The notes beneath the pieces are model-generated. The model worked only from the letters and a program-made list of their open reading frames with translations, was not told the DNA's origin and did no database searches. A DNA stretch of 64,000 nucleotides from contig NZ_FRAC01000027.1 of the NCBI RefSeq assembly GCF_900142215.1, forward strand, positions 29,803 to 93,802, written 5' to 3'. How positions within the stretch are numbered: position 1 is the first letter of the stretch; each line of letters starts with the position of its first letter. Position numbers and translations under genes: made by a program. Origin of the DNA: Anaerocolumna jejuensis DSM 15929. GTDB taxonomy: Bacteria > Bacillota > Clostridia > Lachnospirales > Lachnospiraceae. This document shows positions 25,311 to 34,258 of the stretch, in pieces.

Positions 25311-26387
25311 TTACATATCTTCATTAAGCTTACTTAAGCGCATTGCCTGGTCGGCGGCAATGAGGCTGTCTACTACTTCTTCCAGGTCTCCATCCATGAT
25401 ATTATCAAGCCTGTGAAGGGTCAGCTTGATACGGTGGTCTGTTACACGGCCCTGAGGGAAATTGTAAGTACGTATTTTCTCAGAGCGGTCACCAGTACCT
25501 ACCTGGCTTCTTCTGTTTTCGGCCTCAGCGTTATGGGCTTTTTCAAGCTCCAATTCATAGAGCTTGCTTCGTAATACCTTTAAGGCTTTATCACGGTTCT
25601 TTAACTGGGACTTTTCGTCCTGACAGGAAATTACGATACCGGTTGGAATGTGGGTAAGACGTACTGCCGAGTCAGTGGTGTTAACGCACTGTCCGCCGTT
25701 ACCGGAAGAACGGAATACATCAAATTTACAGTCATTTAAATCAAGCTCCACATCCACTTCCTCCGCTTCCGGCATAATTGCCACTGTGGAGGTTGAAGTA
25801 TGAATACGTCCGCCGGATTCGGTTACCGGTATACGCTGTACACGGTGTACACCGCTCTCGTATTTCATCTTGGAATATACACCTTTACCGTTTATCATGA
25901 AAACAACTTCCTTGAAACCGCCAAGTCCGTTTTCATTGACATTCATCATATCTATCTTCCAGTTCTGGGTCTCTGCATATTTGGAATACATACGGAACAG
26001 CTCTGCTGCAAACAAAGCTGCTTCATCTCCACCTGCACCGCCTCTGATTTCAACAATTACATTCTTTTCATCATTAGGGTCCTTGGGAAGAAGAAGTATC
26101 TTAATCTCTTTTTCAATTACCCCAAGCTTTTCCTTGCATTCGTTTAATTCTTCCTTGGCAAGCTCTCTGAGTTCTTCGTCGCTTTCTTCATCCAACATGG
26201 TAAGACTGTCCTCTATACTTACCTTGGTTTGTTTATATTCCGTATATTTTTCTACAATAGGCGCAAGGTCATTCTGCTCCTTCATAAGCTTTCTAAAACG
26301 CGCCTGATCATTTACCACATTCGGGTCATTTAATTCATCCGTTAACTCCTGGTAACGGATCAGCAAATCTTCTAATTTGTCAAACAT
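25311..26387 (-). CDS. prfA: Peptide chain release factor 1
   Basis: Recognises UAA and UAG stops and triggers peptide release. 358 residues, full length. Domain 2 has the tripeptide anticodon region RIPVTESGGRIHTST with PVT at residues 187-189 (PxT class, RF1). The GGQ motif is at 231-233 in SSGNGGQCVN. The C-terminal HRVQR and TYNFPQGRVTDHRI stretches are typical. It lies 50 nt after prmC, which encodes the methyltransferase that modifies the GGQ glutamine; the order is prmC then prfA in transcription. Its extreme 3' end and terminator exist as a second, decayed copy at 22.7 kb. Confidence 0.97.
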   Translation of the reverse strand: MFDKLEDLLIRYQELTDELNDPNVVNDQARFRKLMKEQNDLAPIVEKYTEYKQTKVSIEDSLTMLDEESDEELRELAKEELNECKEKLGVIEKEIKILLLPKDPNDEKNVIVEIRGGAGGDEAALFAAELFRMYSKYAETQNWKIDMMNVNENGLGGFKEVVFMINGKGVYSKMKYESGVHRVQRIPVTESGGRIHTSTSTVAIMPEAEEVDVELDLNDCKFDVFRSSGNGGQCVNTTDSAVRLTHIPTGIVISCQDEKSQLKNRDKALKVLRSKLYELELEKAHNAEAENRRSQVGTGDRSEKIRTYNFPQGRVTDHRIKLTLHRLDNIMDGDLEEVVDSLIAADQAMRLSKLNEDM

Positions 26388-26437
26388 TTCGGTTCCTCCA
26401 TTTCTTATATCCCTTTATTCTTTCAATGTCTGAGACG

Positions 26438-27292
26438 CTAAGTGAAGGGTTCCCCTTTTTTCTCATTCCATCTTCCAGTAACCACTCTGTCAAGCCCTGC
26501 CAAATCCTTTATGATCTTTATGTTATCCATACCTGCTTTTAATAACAATTCTTTCACTGCCTCTCCCTGGTCGTAGCCAATCTCAAAAAAGACATATCCG
26601 CCTGTATTTAAGAATTCCTGTAATCCCTTGCATATTTCACGGTAAAAGTATAATCCGTCTTCCTTCCCGTCAAGAGCGATTACCGGCTCGTAATCCTTTA
26701 CCTCCTCCATCAAAGTGGGGATAATACCCGTAGGTATATAGGGAGGATTTGATATTATTATATCATACTTTTTATTTATATGTGAATAGATATCACTTTT
26801 GCAAAACTCTGCTGTGACTTCCAGCCTTTTTGCATTCTCACGGGCTGTCTCCAAAGCTTTCTCGGATATATCTGCTCCTGTTCCCTGCTTTATGCCGCCA
26901 AGCTTCATAAGAGAAAGTAGGATACAGCCGGAACCGGTACAGATATCCAGCACTTCTTTCCCTTTACTTACCTTTAAAGCTTCCATAACTAGGATTTCCG
27001 TATCCTGCCTTGGTATCAGTACCCCTTCCCTTACCAGAAAATCAAGACCCATAAATTCCTGTTCTCCGGTAATATACTGAAGAGGTATATGTCTGCTTCT
27101 CTTCTCAATTAAGCTCAGATAGGCGTCACATGCTTCCTGAGAAATTTCCTTTAAAGGCTCTGCCAGATACACAGCTTTGCTTATTTTAAACTGAAAAGCC
27201 AGCAACAGCCACGCATCATGCTCCCCATTCTCTATCTTGTTTTCGATAAGATTCTTTTTTCCTTTTTTTAAAGCATCCTGTAAGGTTATCAT
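26438..27292 (-). CDS. prmC: Release factor glutamine methyltransferase
   Basis: Methylates the GGQ glutamine of release factors with SAM. About 284 residues from MITLQDALKKGKKNL. An N-terminal helical bundle precedes the Rossmann methyltransferase domain: VLDICTGSGCILLSL (motif I) and the catalytic IISNPPYIPTG. PrmC-specific QYITGEQEFMGLDFLVREGVLIPRQDTE is present. The start is uncertain: 27292 fits the family; 27304 and 27337 are in frame, and no strong ribosome site marks any of them. Directly upstream of prfA. A diverged REP-like element lies upstream. Confidence 0.95.
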   Translation of the reverse strand: MITLQDALKKGKKNLIENKIENGEHDAWLLLAFQFKISKAVYLAEPLKEISQEACDAYLSLIEKRSRHIPLQYITGEQEFMGLDFLVREGVLIPRQDTEILVMEALKVSKGKEVLDICTGSGCILLSLMKLGGIKQGTGADISEKALETARENAKRLEVTAEFCKSDIYSHINKKYDIIISNPPYIPTGIIPTLMEEVKDYEPVIALDGKEDGLYFYREICKGLQEFLNTGGYVFFEIGYDQGEAVKELLLKAGMDNIKIIKDLAGLDRVVTGRWNEKKGEPFT

Positions 27293-27342
27293 ATTATTAC
27301 CCATGCATACCACAATTTTACTTGCGATACTGTCCAAACAGG

Positions 27343-27425
27343 AAACTTAAAAAATGTAGTGTATTTTTCAAAATACTTCCCTTGCAGCATACCGCAAATT
27401 TTGTTTATGGTACTATTTTATTTAT
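27343..27425 (-). repeat. Diverged REP-like element upstream of prmC
   Basis: Contains the AT stem AAAAAATGTAGTGTATTTTT and the remnant GCATACCGCAAATTTT ... GGTACTATTTTATTTATG, in the order seen in the tandem copies at the right end. Same orientation, between the YqhQ-like gene and prmC. Confidence 0.45.
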
Positions 27426-27494
27426 GTGTATTACTATCTTTGATTCTTGGTAAAATTTCAACTGATTATAATCAATTACATCTGCAAAGCCCAA

Positions 27495-29069
27495 TTACTT
27501 TTCAGCAGCTTCTTCATCCGTAATTGCCACAAAATCATCCACTGCCTTTAATATCTCATCATCTTCCTCAAAAAGGTCCATAGCCCTTAAGGGTTCCCTT
27601 CTTGTGGAGGCTGCTGCTGCTGTTTCCCTTGCGGACTTATTACGTGCGCTACTTTGGTTACTGCTTGCAGCGGTCCTTTTATTTTTATTGTTACCAGTTT
27701 TAGAAGAGGTATTATTTACGGCGTCATCACTTTCATTTTTTGTAATGTTATCATTTTTTGCAGTGTTTCGGTTTTTTGCAGTATTATCACCTTTTGCAGC
27801 ATTTCGACTTTTCCCAGTGTTTTCACCCTTGGCAGTGCTTCCGCCTTTTACAGTGTTCTCACCCTTGGACGTGCTTCCGCCTTTTACAGTGTTCTCACTC
27901 TTTGCAGTGCTTCCGCCTTTTTCAGTGTTCTCACTCTTTGCCGTGTTTTCACCCTTTGCTGTTTTCCCGTTTAATCCGGCTTTGCTCTGAGTGTTCCCGG
28001 GCTTAGTGTTTTTCGATTTATTGCCCTGGGTATTCCCCGCTGTCTTTCTGTTACTGCTTTGCCTTGTTTCTCTCTTTTCTGGCTGTACTTCCCTGCTGTC
28101 CTTTTTGCCGTTATTTTCAGCTTCTGCCCTGTCTTCCACGGTCTCTGCTTCTTTTCCTAAGAAAACTCTCCAGTCAAACACTGCTTCTACGGATTTGATG
28201 GCAACTTCAATCATGTCATCATCGGGCTCCCTGGTGGTCATTCTCTGAAGCCACATACCGGGCTTACTTAAGATTCTTACAAGGATGGAATCGTTTTTTC
28301 CGGCAAAGCGGATAAATTCATAGGAAACGCCGGCGATTACGGGTACCAATAAGATTCTGCTGGCATAACGAAGCCAGGTGATATCTGTTCTTATAAACAT
28401 AAAGAAAATAATACTTACAAACATGACAAGGAACAGGAAGCTGGTTCCGCATCTTTTATGCTCTCTGGACTGTCCTCTGACATTTTCCACTGTAAGGTCA
28501 TGGCCATTTTCAATACAATTGATGGTCTTATGCTCTGCTCCATGATACATAAATACCCTTTTTATATCATTAAGCTGGGATATGGCAAAGACATACAATA
28601 TAAATAAGACAATTCTGATAATTCCTTCTATAAAGGCTACCAGACTGTCAGAAGCAATTGACTTTCCTAAAAGTCCTGCTGCATAGGTGGGCAGGATAAT
28701 AAAAATCCCCACCGCCAGTATAACGGCAATAATCATTGTAATTGCAGCCAAAATGCCTTCTGCCTTGTCCTTAAAGACCTTTGAGAAGGCTTTATCAACC
28801 TTGGATTCCTTCGCTGCCTCTTCTTCTTCAAAAAAGCTGGCTGAAAAATTCAAGGTTTTTATCCCAATCGCCATGGATTCAGCAAAGCTAAGCATACCTC
28901 TTAGGATGGGTAGTTTCCATATTTTATGTTTTTCCGAGGTACTGTTAAAGGTATCCTCTTTTATTACGATTTCGTTATCCGGCTTTCTTACCGCAACGGC
29001 ATAATGATCTTTGTTCTTCATCATTACGCCTTCAATAACTGCCTGTCCTCCGATTCCTGATGGCTTCAT
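27495..29069 (-). CDS. DUF1385 (YqhQ-like) membrane protein with repeat-rich C-terminal tail
   Basis: 524 residues. The conserved DUF1385 core spans about residues 1-305: GGQAVIEGVMMKN, membrane helices near 105-135, 148-170 and 210-250, the motif YHGAEHKTINCIENG, and the C-terminal part with TTREPDDDMIEVAI. Residues about 310-490 form a hydrophilic low-complexity tail not usual for YqhQ (family about 300). Within it, residues 372-449 are thirteen six-residue units of the form KGENTA/KGGSTA. A short acidic end follows. AAGGAAAGGA precedes the ATG. The core's function is unknown; the tail may face the cytoplasm. Gene order with rpmE, prmC and prfA is typical for Clostridia. Confidence 0.92.
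   Translation of the reverse strand: MKPSGIGGQAVIEGVMMKNKDHYAVAVRKPDNEIVIKEDTFNSTSEKHKIWKLPILRGMLSFAESMAIGIKTLNFSASFFEEEEAAKESKVDKAFSKVFKDKAEGILAAITMIIAVILAVGIFIILPTYAAGLLGKSIASDSLVAFIEGIIRIVLFILYVFAISQLNDIKRVFMYHGAEHKTINCIENGHDLTVENVRGQSREHKRCGTSFLFLVMFVSIIFFMFIRTDITWLRYASRILLVPVIAGVSYEFIRFAGKNDSILVRILSKPGMWLQRMTTREPDDDMIEVAIKSVEAVFDWRVFLGKEAETVEDRAEAENNGKKDSREVQPEKRETRQSSNRKTAGNTQGNKSKNTKPGNTQSKAGLNGKTAKGENTAKSENTEKGGSTAKSENTVKGGSTSKGENTVKGGSTAKGENTGKSRNAAKGDNTAKNRNTAKNDNITKNESDDAVNNTSSKTGNNKNKRTAASSNQSSARNKSARETAAAASTRREPLRAMDLFEEDDEILKAVDDFVAITDEEAAEK
27723..27956. repeat. 18-bp minisatellite inside the YqhQ-like gene
   Basis: About thirteen imperfect 18-bp units encode residues 372-449, alternating KGENTV and KGGSTA types. 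The centre is the most uniform and copies decay toward the C-terminal side. Confidence 0.9.
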
Positions 29070-29136
29070 ATGCTATTCCTTTCCTTGATAATCCATGTCT
29101 GCGACCTGGTTATCTATTAATTACAAATCTAAAAAT

Positions 29137-29162
29137 AGGTTGAGATAATTAAACCTCAACCT
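29137..29162 (-). terminator. Terminator of rpmE
   Basis: AGGTTGAG / CTCAACCT stem with a 10-nt loop. The minus-strand side is followed by ATTTTTAG; a GTTTTT tract follows on the plus side. Confidence 0.75.
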
Positions 29163-29191
29163 GTTTTTAACACATAGTAAGCTTTGTCATT

Positions 29192-29401
29192 CTATTGTTC
29201 CTGATTAAGACCATATCTGCGGTTGAACTTATCAATAGCACCGCGGGCTGCAGCAGCCTTCTGCTGTCCGGTATAGAAAGAATGGCACTTAGAGCAGATT
29301 TCTACGTGGATATCACTCTTTGTTGAACCTGTAACAAATTCATTGCCACAGTTGCAAACTACCTTTGCCTGATAGTACTTCGGATGGATTCCCTCTTTCA
29401 T
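29192..29401 (-). CDS. rpmE: 50S ribosomal protein L31
   Basis: 69 residues, full length. Zinc-type L31: cysteines in VVCNCGNEF and ICSKCHSFY. MKEGIHPKYYQAKVVC and the C-terminal GAIDKFNRRYGL are typical. In zinc-limited bacteria this form is replaced by a cysteine-free paralogue. A GAGGTG-type site precedes the ATG. Located between rho (upstream) and the YqhQ-like gene, the usual order in Clostridia. A REP-like element sits in its leader. Confidence 0.97.
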   Translation of the reverse strand: MKEGIHPKYYQAKVVCNCGNEFVTGSTKSDIHVEICSKCHSFYTGQQKAAAARGAIDKFNRRYGLNQEQ

Positions 29402-29456
29402 GTTTTCACCTCTTTACAAACAAATATAATTTTTTGAAAATTGACAAACGTCAAAT

Positions 29457-29515
29457 TAATCCCTATGGATATCGCAGGTCTGCCTGCGGTACTGCTTAAA
29501 TAAAAATTTTAAAAA
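29457..29515 (-). repeat. REP-like element between rho and rpmE
   Basis: GGATATCGCAGGTCTGCCTG followed by CGGTACTGCTTAAATA is a compensated variant of the hairpin in other copies: both arms changed while pairing remained (CGCAGG/CCTGCG). The second AT stem is largely lost. Confidence 0.65.
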
Positions 29516-29562
29516 CAAAACAGCTTTTTCATTATAGCATAGGTTATTCTGCTTTGCAAGTC

Positions 29563-31164
29563 CTAATTAATTAATTTCGTCTTTTTTACAGTTTCAATAA
29601 ATTCCACATTTGTCTTTGTTTTAATAAACATATCAATTATTCTCTCTACCGCATCATCGGACTTCATACTGTTAAAAGCCTTTCTCATCAGGTAGGTCGC
29701 TTCCATCTCTGAATTGGTCAGTAACAAATCATCTCTTCTGGTGCTGGACCTCGTCAAATCAATGGCAGGGAAGATTCTCTTCTCGGACAGGTTTCTGTCC
29801 AATACCAGTTCCATGTTACCGGTTCCCTTAAATTCTTCAAATACCACATCATCCATACGGCTACCGGTATCCACTAAGGCAGTGGCCAGGATGGTAAGAC
29901 TTCCGCCCTCTCTCATGTTTCTGGCTGCACCAAAGAATCTCTTTGGCATATGAAGAGCAGCCGGGTCAAGACCACCGGAGAGAGTTCTGCCGCTTGCCTG
30001 CACTGTAAGGTTATAAGCTCTGGCAAGTCTTGTAATACTGTCCAGCAGGATTACAACCTCCTGTTTATGCTCAACAAGTCGTTTCGCACGTTCGATTACC
30101 ATTTCTGATACCCTCTTATGGTTATCCGGCAGCTCATCAAAGGTAGAATAAATAACTTCAACATTCTTTCCTTCAATGGATTCCTTAATATCCGTAACTT
30201 CTTCCGGTCTTTCATCTATTAACAAAATAATCAAATGAATGGTTGGATGATTTATGGTTATTGCTTTGGCAATCTGCTTTAACAGGGTTGTTTTACCTGT
30301 CTTGGGCTGGGATACGATCATACCTCTTTGCCCTTTTCCGATGGGGGATATCAAATCCACCATACGCATGGAGACATTGGCGCCCGGCGTTTCCAGGTGA
30401 ATTCTCTCATTAGGAAAAATCGGAGTAAGATCTTCGAATTTCTTTCTCTTCTGAGCTTCGGCAGGGTGAAAGCCGTTTACGCTCTTAACAAATAACAGCG
30501 CACTGAATTTCTCTCCCTGATTTTTAATTCTGGTATTTCCCACAACAATATCTCCTGTTTTTAAGGAAAAACGCCTTATCTGAGCCGGTGACACATAAAC
30601 ATCATTCTCACCCGGTAAATAGTTATCGCAGCGTATAAAGCCATAACCATCCGGCATAACTTCCAGGATACCTTCCTTGGTCTCACCGCTGTCCAACGCT
30701 TCCGCATCCTGCTGGGGACCATTTCTTCTCTCTGTTTCCTGCCCGCTGGTTCTTCTGTCATTCTCCTGACCGCCGTTTGCCTGCCAGTAAGAGTTCTTTC
30801 TGCTGTCTTCCGACTGACTCTGAAGGGGCCTCTTTCCTGCATTCTCCTGACCGAAAGAACTTCTTGCTTCCGTATCCTTCTCCTTGTTTCTTCTTATCTG
30901 CGTGGAGGTCGTTTTCTCCTCCTGTGCTTTTTCATGATGGACTTTTCTGTCCTTTTCTTCCTGTTCTGCCGGTTTATTCAGTTCAACTTCTCTTACAGTC
31001 TCACCCTTCCCAGCAATGTCCGTATTCACTTCTTCTGATTCCGTACCTGCACCCAATATATCGATAAGCTCCTGCTTACGAAGTGTGGATACACTCTTTA
31101 TACCTCTGCTTTTGGCTAATGTTCTCAGCTCAGCCAAGGACATTTCACTAATTTGTACTTCCAT
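29563..31164 (-). CDS. rho: Transcription termination factor Rho with long N-terminal insertion
   Basis: RNA-dependent ATPase that terminates transcription. 533 residues from MEVQISEMSLAELRTLAKSR, with AAAGGAG 9 nt upstream; the frame continues to 31251 without support. The N-terminal helical domain (1-40) is followed by about 100 residues of highly charged Gln/Glu/Asn/Arg-rich sequence. Next come the cold-shock RNA-binding domain (GILEVMPDGYGFIRCDNYLPG), Walker A SQPKTGKTT, Walker B VVILLDSITRLARAYN, and the Q/R-loop region ending in the C-terminal AAA core. The disordered insertion is longer than in E. coli Rho (419 residues) and resembles RNA-binding or phase-separating insertions in some Clostridia and Bacteroidetes. 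Confidence 0.96.
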   Translation of the reverse strand: MEVQISEMSLAELRTLAKSRGIKSVSTLRKQELIDILGAGTESEEVNTDIAGKGETVREVELNKPAEQEEKDRKVHHEKAQEEKTTSTQIRRNKEKDTEARSSFGQENAGKRPLQSQSEDSRKNSYWQANGGQENDRRTSGQETERRNGPQQDAEALDSGETKEGILEVMPDGYGFIRCDNYLPGENDVYVSPAQIRRFSLKTGDIVVGNTRIKNQGEKFSALLFVKSVNGFHPAEAQKRKKFEDLTPIFPNERIHLETPGANVSMRMVDLISPIGKGQRGMIVSQPKTGKTTLLKQIAKAITINHPTIHLIILLIDERPEEVTDIKESIEGKNVEVIYSTFDELPDNHKRVSEMVIERAKRLVEHKQEVVILLDSITRLARAYNLTVQASGRTLSGGLDPAALHMPKRFFGAARNMREGGSLTILATALVDTGSRMDDVVFEEFKGTGNMELVLDRNLSEKRIFPAIDLTRSSTRRDDLLLTNSEMEATYLMRKAFNSMKSDDAVERIIDMFIKTKTNVEFIETVKKTKLIN

Positions 31165-31499
31165 GAATTCTTGCTCCTTTACAAGTATAAAATTAATAAT
31201 TTTGTGGGATGGGTTTCGATTTGATATAGAAGTTCGTATGAATATCATCAAAATATACTGCTACTCTTAATTATACAGCATTGTACGAAAAAAATAAAGT
31301 GGGATTTTATAATAAATTGGTCCTGTCTACGCACTTGATTTACCTCTCTTTCAGTGATATGATGTCTTTATCCTATTGGTTCGTGAAATTATATGCAATT
31401 GTGAATGAATAACTATGCCTGATTTTACGAGACCAGCTAAATCTATAATAATGATGCAGCTATGTATGACAAACTAACAATACGAAAAGAGGTTATTAT

Positions 31500-32657
31500 A
31501 TGACAAACAGCGAAAAAGCATTGCTTCTGCATGAGCAGTGGCGGGGAAAGATTTCAACAAATGCGAAATGTTCTGTAAAAACCAGAGAAGATCTCGCTCT
31601 TGCCTATACTCCCGGAGTTGCAGAGCCCTGTAATGTAATTGCGAAGGATAAGGATGCTGCCTATCAATATACCATAAAGGCCAATACCATAGCAGTTGTT
31701 TCCGACGGCAGCGCCGTTTTAGGTCTCGGAAACATAGGACCCTATGCAGCCATGCCTGTTATGGAAGGAAAAGCGGTCCTGTTCAAGGAATTCGGAGGCA
31801 TCAATGCTTTCCCTATTTGTCTGGATACCCAGGATACAGAAGAGATTATTGAAACGGTGGTCCGGATTGCTCCCGGCTTTGGCGGCATTAATTTAGAAGA
31901 TATTTCGGCTCCAAGATGCTTTGAGATTGAAGAACGCCTGAAGGAGCGCCTTTCCATTCCTGTATTTCACGACGACCAGCACGGAACCGCTATTGTTGTA
32001 CTGGCCGGAGTAATAAATGCCCTGAAAGTAACCGGCAAGACAAAGGAAGCTTCCAGAGTTGTTGTTAACGGAGCCGGCTCCGCAGGAATAGCCATTGCAA
32101 AACTGCTGTTAAACTATGGCTTTTTGCATATCGTGCTTTGTGACAAAACCGGCATGCTCTCAGAGAATACTCCGGGCCTGAACTGGATGCAGCAAAAGCT
32201 TATGGCTGTTACTAATATAGAAAAGAAGGAAGGCTCCTTAAGTGATGCCCTAAAAGGTGCGGATATCTTTATTGGCGTATCAGCTCCCGGAATTGTAACA
32301 AAGGAAATGGTAGCCTCCATGAATAAAGATTCCATCCTGTTTGCTATGGCAAATCCCGTACCGGAAATCATGCCTGACCTTGCAAAGGAAGCCGGAGCCC
32401 GGGTCGTTGGAACCGGTAGGTCCGATTTTCCCAATCAGGTCAATAATGTGGTTGCCTTCCCCGGTATCTTTAAGGGAGCCTTAGAAGCAAAAGCAAGCCA
32501 GATTACAGAAGAAATGAAGCTGGCCGCAGCAAAGGCAATTGCCGGCCTTGTTGCTGAGGAAGAGCTGAATGATGATAATATACTGCCGCAGCCCTTTGAC
32601 CCCCGGGTATGTGAAGCTGTCAGCAACGCTGTAATAGCTAACGCCACTACCCTGTAA
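31500..32657 (+). CDS. NAD(P)-dependent malic enzyme, short form
   Basis: Oxidative decarboxylation of malate to pyruvate. 385 residues, the short bacterial form without the phosphotransacetylase domain of MaeB. Motifs: YTPGVAEPC, VSDGSAVLGLGNIGPYAAMPVMEGK, the metal-site FHDDQHGTAIVVLA, the Rossmann VVNGAGSAGIAIAKLL, and FAMANPVPEIMPD. AGAGG lies 8 nt before the ATG at 31500. First gene of a rightward trio with a radical SAM gene (18-nt gap) and a DUF4364 gene. Cofactor preference cannot be stated. Confidence 0.95.
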   Translation: MTNSEKALLLHEQWRGKISTNAKCSVKTREDLALAYTPGVAEPCNVIAKDKDAAYQYTIKANTIAVVSDGSAVLGLGNIGPYAAMPVMEGKAVLFKEFGGINAFPICLDTQDTEEIIETVVRIAPGFGGINLEDISAPRCFEIEERLKERLSIPVFHDDQHGTAIVVLAGVINALKVTGKTKEASRVVVNGAGSAGIAIAKLLLNYGFLHIVLCDKTGMLSENTPGLNWMQQKLMAVTNIEKKEGSLSDALKGADIFIGVSAPGIVTKEMVASMNKDSILFAMANPVPEIMPDLAKEAGARVVGTGRSDFPNQVNNVVAFPGIFKGALEAKASQITEEMKLAAAKAIAGLVAEEELNDDNILPQPFDPRVCEAVSNAVIANATTL

Positions 32658-32675
32658 ACCAGGAAGGAGCTGCTG

Positions 32676-33623
32676 TTGACAGAGAAAAAAATGTGGGGTG
32701 ACAAGCCCTATTATTCCCTGGATTATTACTTAAAAGAAACCTTTGGCAGAAAACTTTATAAAATTTCATTAAATGCCGGCCTGACCTGCCCTAACAGAGA
32801 CGGCACCCTTGGGACCGGCGGCTGTATCTTTTGCAGTGCAGGCGGCAGCGGAGACTTCGGAGCTTCTCCAGCCCTCTCTATTTCAGAACAGATTGAAGAA
32901 GCAAAGGGAAGGGTATATCAAAAGCTCCCCGAAAGCTTAAAAAATCCCCAGGGCGATATACTCCCCTCCTTTATTGCATATTTCCAGGCCTACACAAATA
33001 CTTACGGAGAAATATCCTATCTAAGGAAAATCTATCACGAAGCCCTGTCCAATGAAAATACCGCCCTTTTATCCATTGCCACAAGGCCTGACTGTCTGGG
33101 CGGAGAGGTCCTGGACCTTCTGGCCGAATGTGCCGGCATCAAGCCCTTATGGGTGGAACTGGGATTGCAGACAAGCCATGAGGATACGGCAGAACTGATA
33201 GGAAGAGGCTATTCTTTGCCTGTCTTTGAAAAAGCGGTAAAGGATTTAAACAATATCGGCGCCAAGGTCATTGTACATATGATAACAGGACTTCCCGGTG
33301 AAAATGCCTCCAAGGTGCTCTCTTCCATGGATTATATCAGGAGCCAGCCGGTGCAGGGCATCAAATTGCAGCTGCTGCACGTATTAAAGGACACCCCCCT
33401 TGCCGGAATGGATTACAAAGCACTTGAATTAGAGGAGTATACGGATATTTTAATTTCCTGTATCGAAAGGCTCCCTCAGGATATGGTAATACACCGGCTT
33501 ACCGGTGACGGGCCGAAAAAGCTCCTGCTTGCGCCTTTATGGAGCGGCAACAAAAAGCATGTGTTAAATTTTATTCACAAGGAAATGAAAGCCAGGGATT
33601 CCTGGCAGGGAAAAGCGTTGTAA
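32676..33623 (+). CDS. TIGR01212-family radical SAM protein (YtqA-like)
   Basis: 315 residues. The Fe-S cluster motif is of the unusual spacing type: CPNRDGTLGTGGCIFC in place of CxxxCxxC. It begins MTEKKMWGDKPYYSLDYYLK and has YFQAYTNTYG, IATRPDCL, WVELGLQTSHEDTAELIGRG and VHMITGLPGE. This is the YtqA/YhcC family of Elp3-like radical SAM enzymes, whose target is not established. The start is TTG at 32676 with AAGGAG 7 nt upstream. Eighteen nt after the malic enzyme stop, so cotranscribed. Confidence 0.92.
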   Translation: MTEKKMWGDKPYYSLDYYLKETFGRKLYKISLNAGLTCPNRDGTLGTGGCIFCSAGGSGDFGASPALSISEQIEEAKGRVYQKLPESLKNPQGDILPSFIAYFQAYTNTYGEISYLRKIYHEALSNENTALLSIATRPDCLGGEVLDLLAECAGIKPLWVELGLQTSHEDTAELIGRGYSLPVFEKAVKDLNNIGAKVIVHMITGLPGENASKVLSSMDYIRSQPVQGIKLQLLHVLKDTPLAGMDYKALELEEYTDILISCIERLPQDMVIHRLTGDGPKKLLLAPLWSGNKKHVLNFIHKEMKARDSWQGKAL

Positions 33624-33648
33624 TTTCTTTTTTGAGAGGAGGCTTTTT

Positions 33649-34170
33649 ATGCAGACAGATGCGCTAACCTTATATAAACTGATTATACTGTTTCTATTGG
33701 ATAAAGTGGATTTTTCACTGACGAATGCACAGATATCAAATTTTATACTGGATAAGGAATACACCAATTATTTCAGCCTGCAGCAATGCATATCCGACTT
33801 AACGGAAGAAGAATTCATAGTGGTGGAAACTGTCGGTCACAGTTCCCTGTATCAGATAACCCCCTCCGGTGAAGAAACTCTCTCCTTTTTTCAGAATATG
33901 ATATCCCAGCCTATTCAGGAGGAGATTCTGACTTATCTGAAGGAGAATAAATACAGCCTTAGGGACGAAACCTCCACCCTATCCGAATATCATAAGATCA
34001 GCAAAGAAGATTACATGGTTTCCCTGCGTGTCATGGAAAAGAAAAATCCGATTATCGATATCAGCATCTCTGTCCCCACGGAGGAGGATGCAGCTAAAAT
34101 CTGCAGCAACTGGCGGGGACAAAGCCAGGAAATATACTCCTATGTTTTGAACCACCTTTTAAAAGGATAG
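33649..34170 (+). CDS. DUF4364 family protein (winged-helix-like)
   Basis: 173 residues. The N-terminal half looks like a winged helix-turn-helix: LYKLIILFLLDKVDFSLTNA, ISNFILDKEYTNYFSLQQCI, EFIVVETVGHSSLYQITPSG. A second domain with IVVSLRVMEKK-like strands ends in NHLLKG. DUF4364 proteins are widespread in Clostridia, and a regulatory role is suggested but unproven. GAGAGGAGG precedes the ATG. Last gene of the rightward trio, stopping before a terminator shared with ysxC. Confidence 0.88.
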   Translation: MQTDALTLYKLIILFLLDKVDFSLTNAQISNFILDKEYTNYFSLQQCISDLTEEEFIVVETVGHSSLYQITPSGEETLSFFQNMISQPIQEEILTYLKENKYSLRDETSTLSEYHKISKEDYMVSLRVMEKKNPIIDISISVPTEEDAAKICSNWRGQSQEIYSYVLNHLLKG

Positions 34171-34181
34171 CCTTTGAACAG

Positions 34182-34254
34182 AAAAGAAGCTCCCTGCCTT
34201 TCCTATAATACACTGTGTCTTGTATTTAAGCGAAAGGGCCGGGGCTTCTTCTTT
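34182..34254. terminator. Bidirectional terminator between the DUF4364 gene and ysxC
   Basis: AAAAGAAGC ... GCTTCTTCTTTT with GCCTTTC/GAAAGGGC inner pairing. A T-run follows on the plus strand and a matching A-run on the other side. Confidence 0.8.
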
Positions 34255-34258
34255 TATT

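Noticed and set aside
27604..28006. Overlapping plus-strand frames over the YqhQ-like repeat tail
   Set aside because: They are shadows of a repetitive coding region. The minus-strand frame has the conserved DUF1385 core and a good ribosome site.
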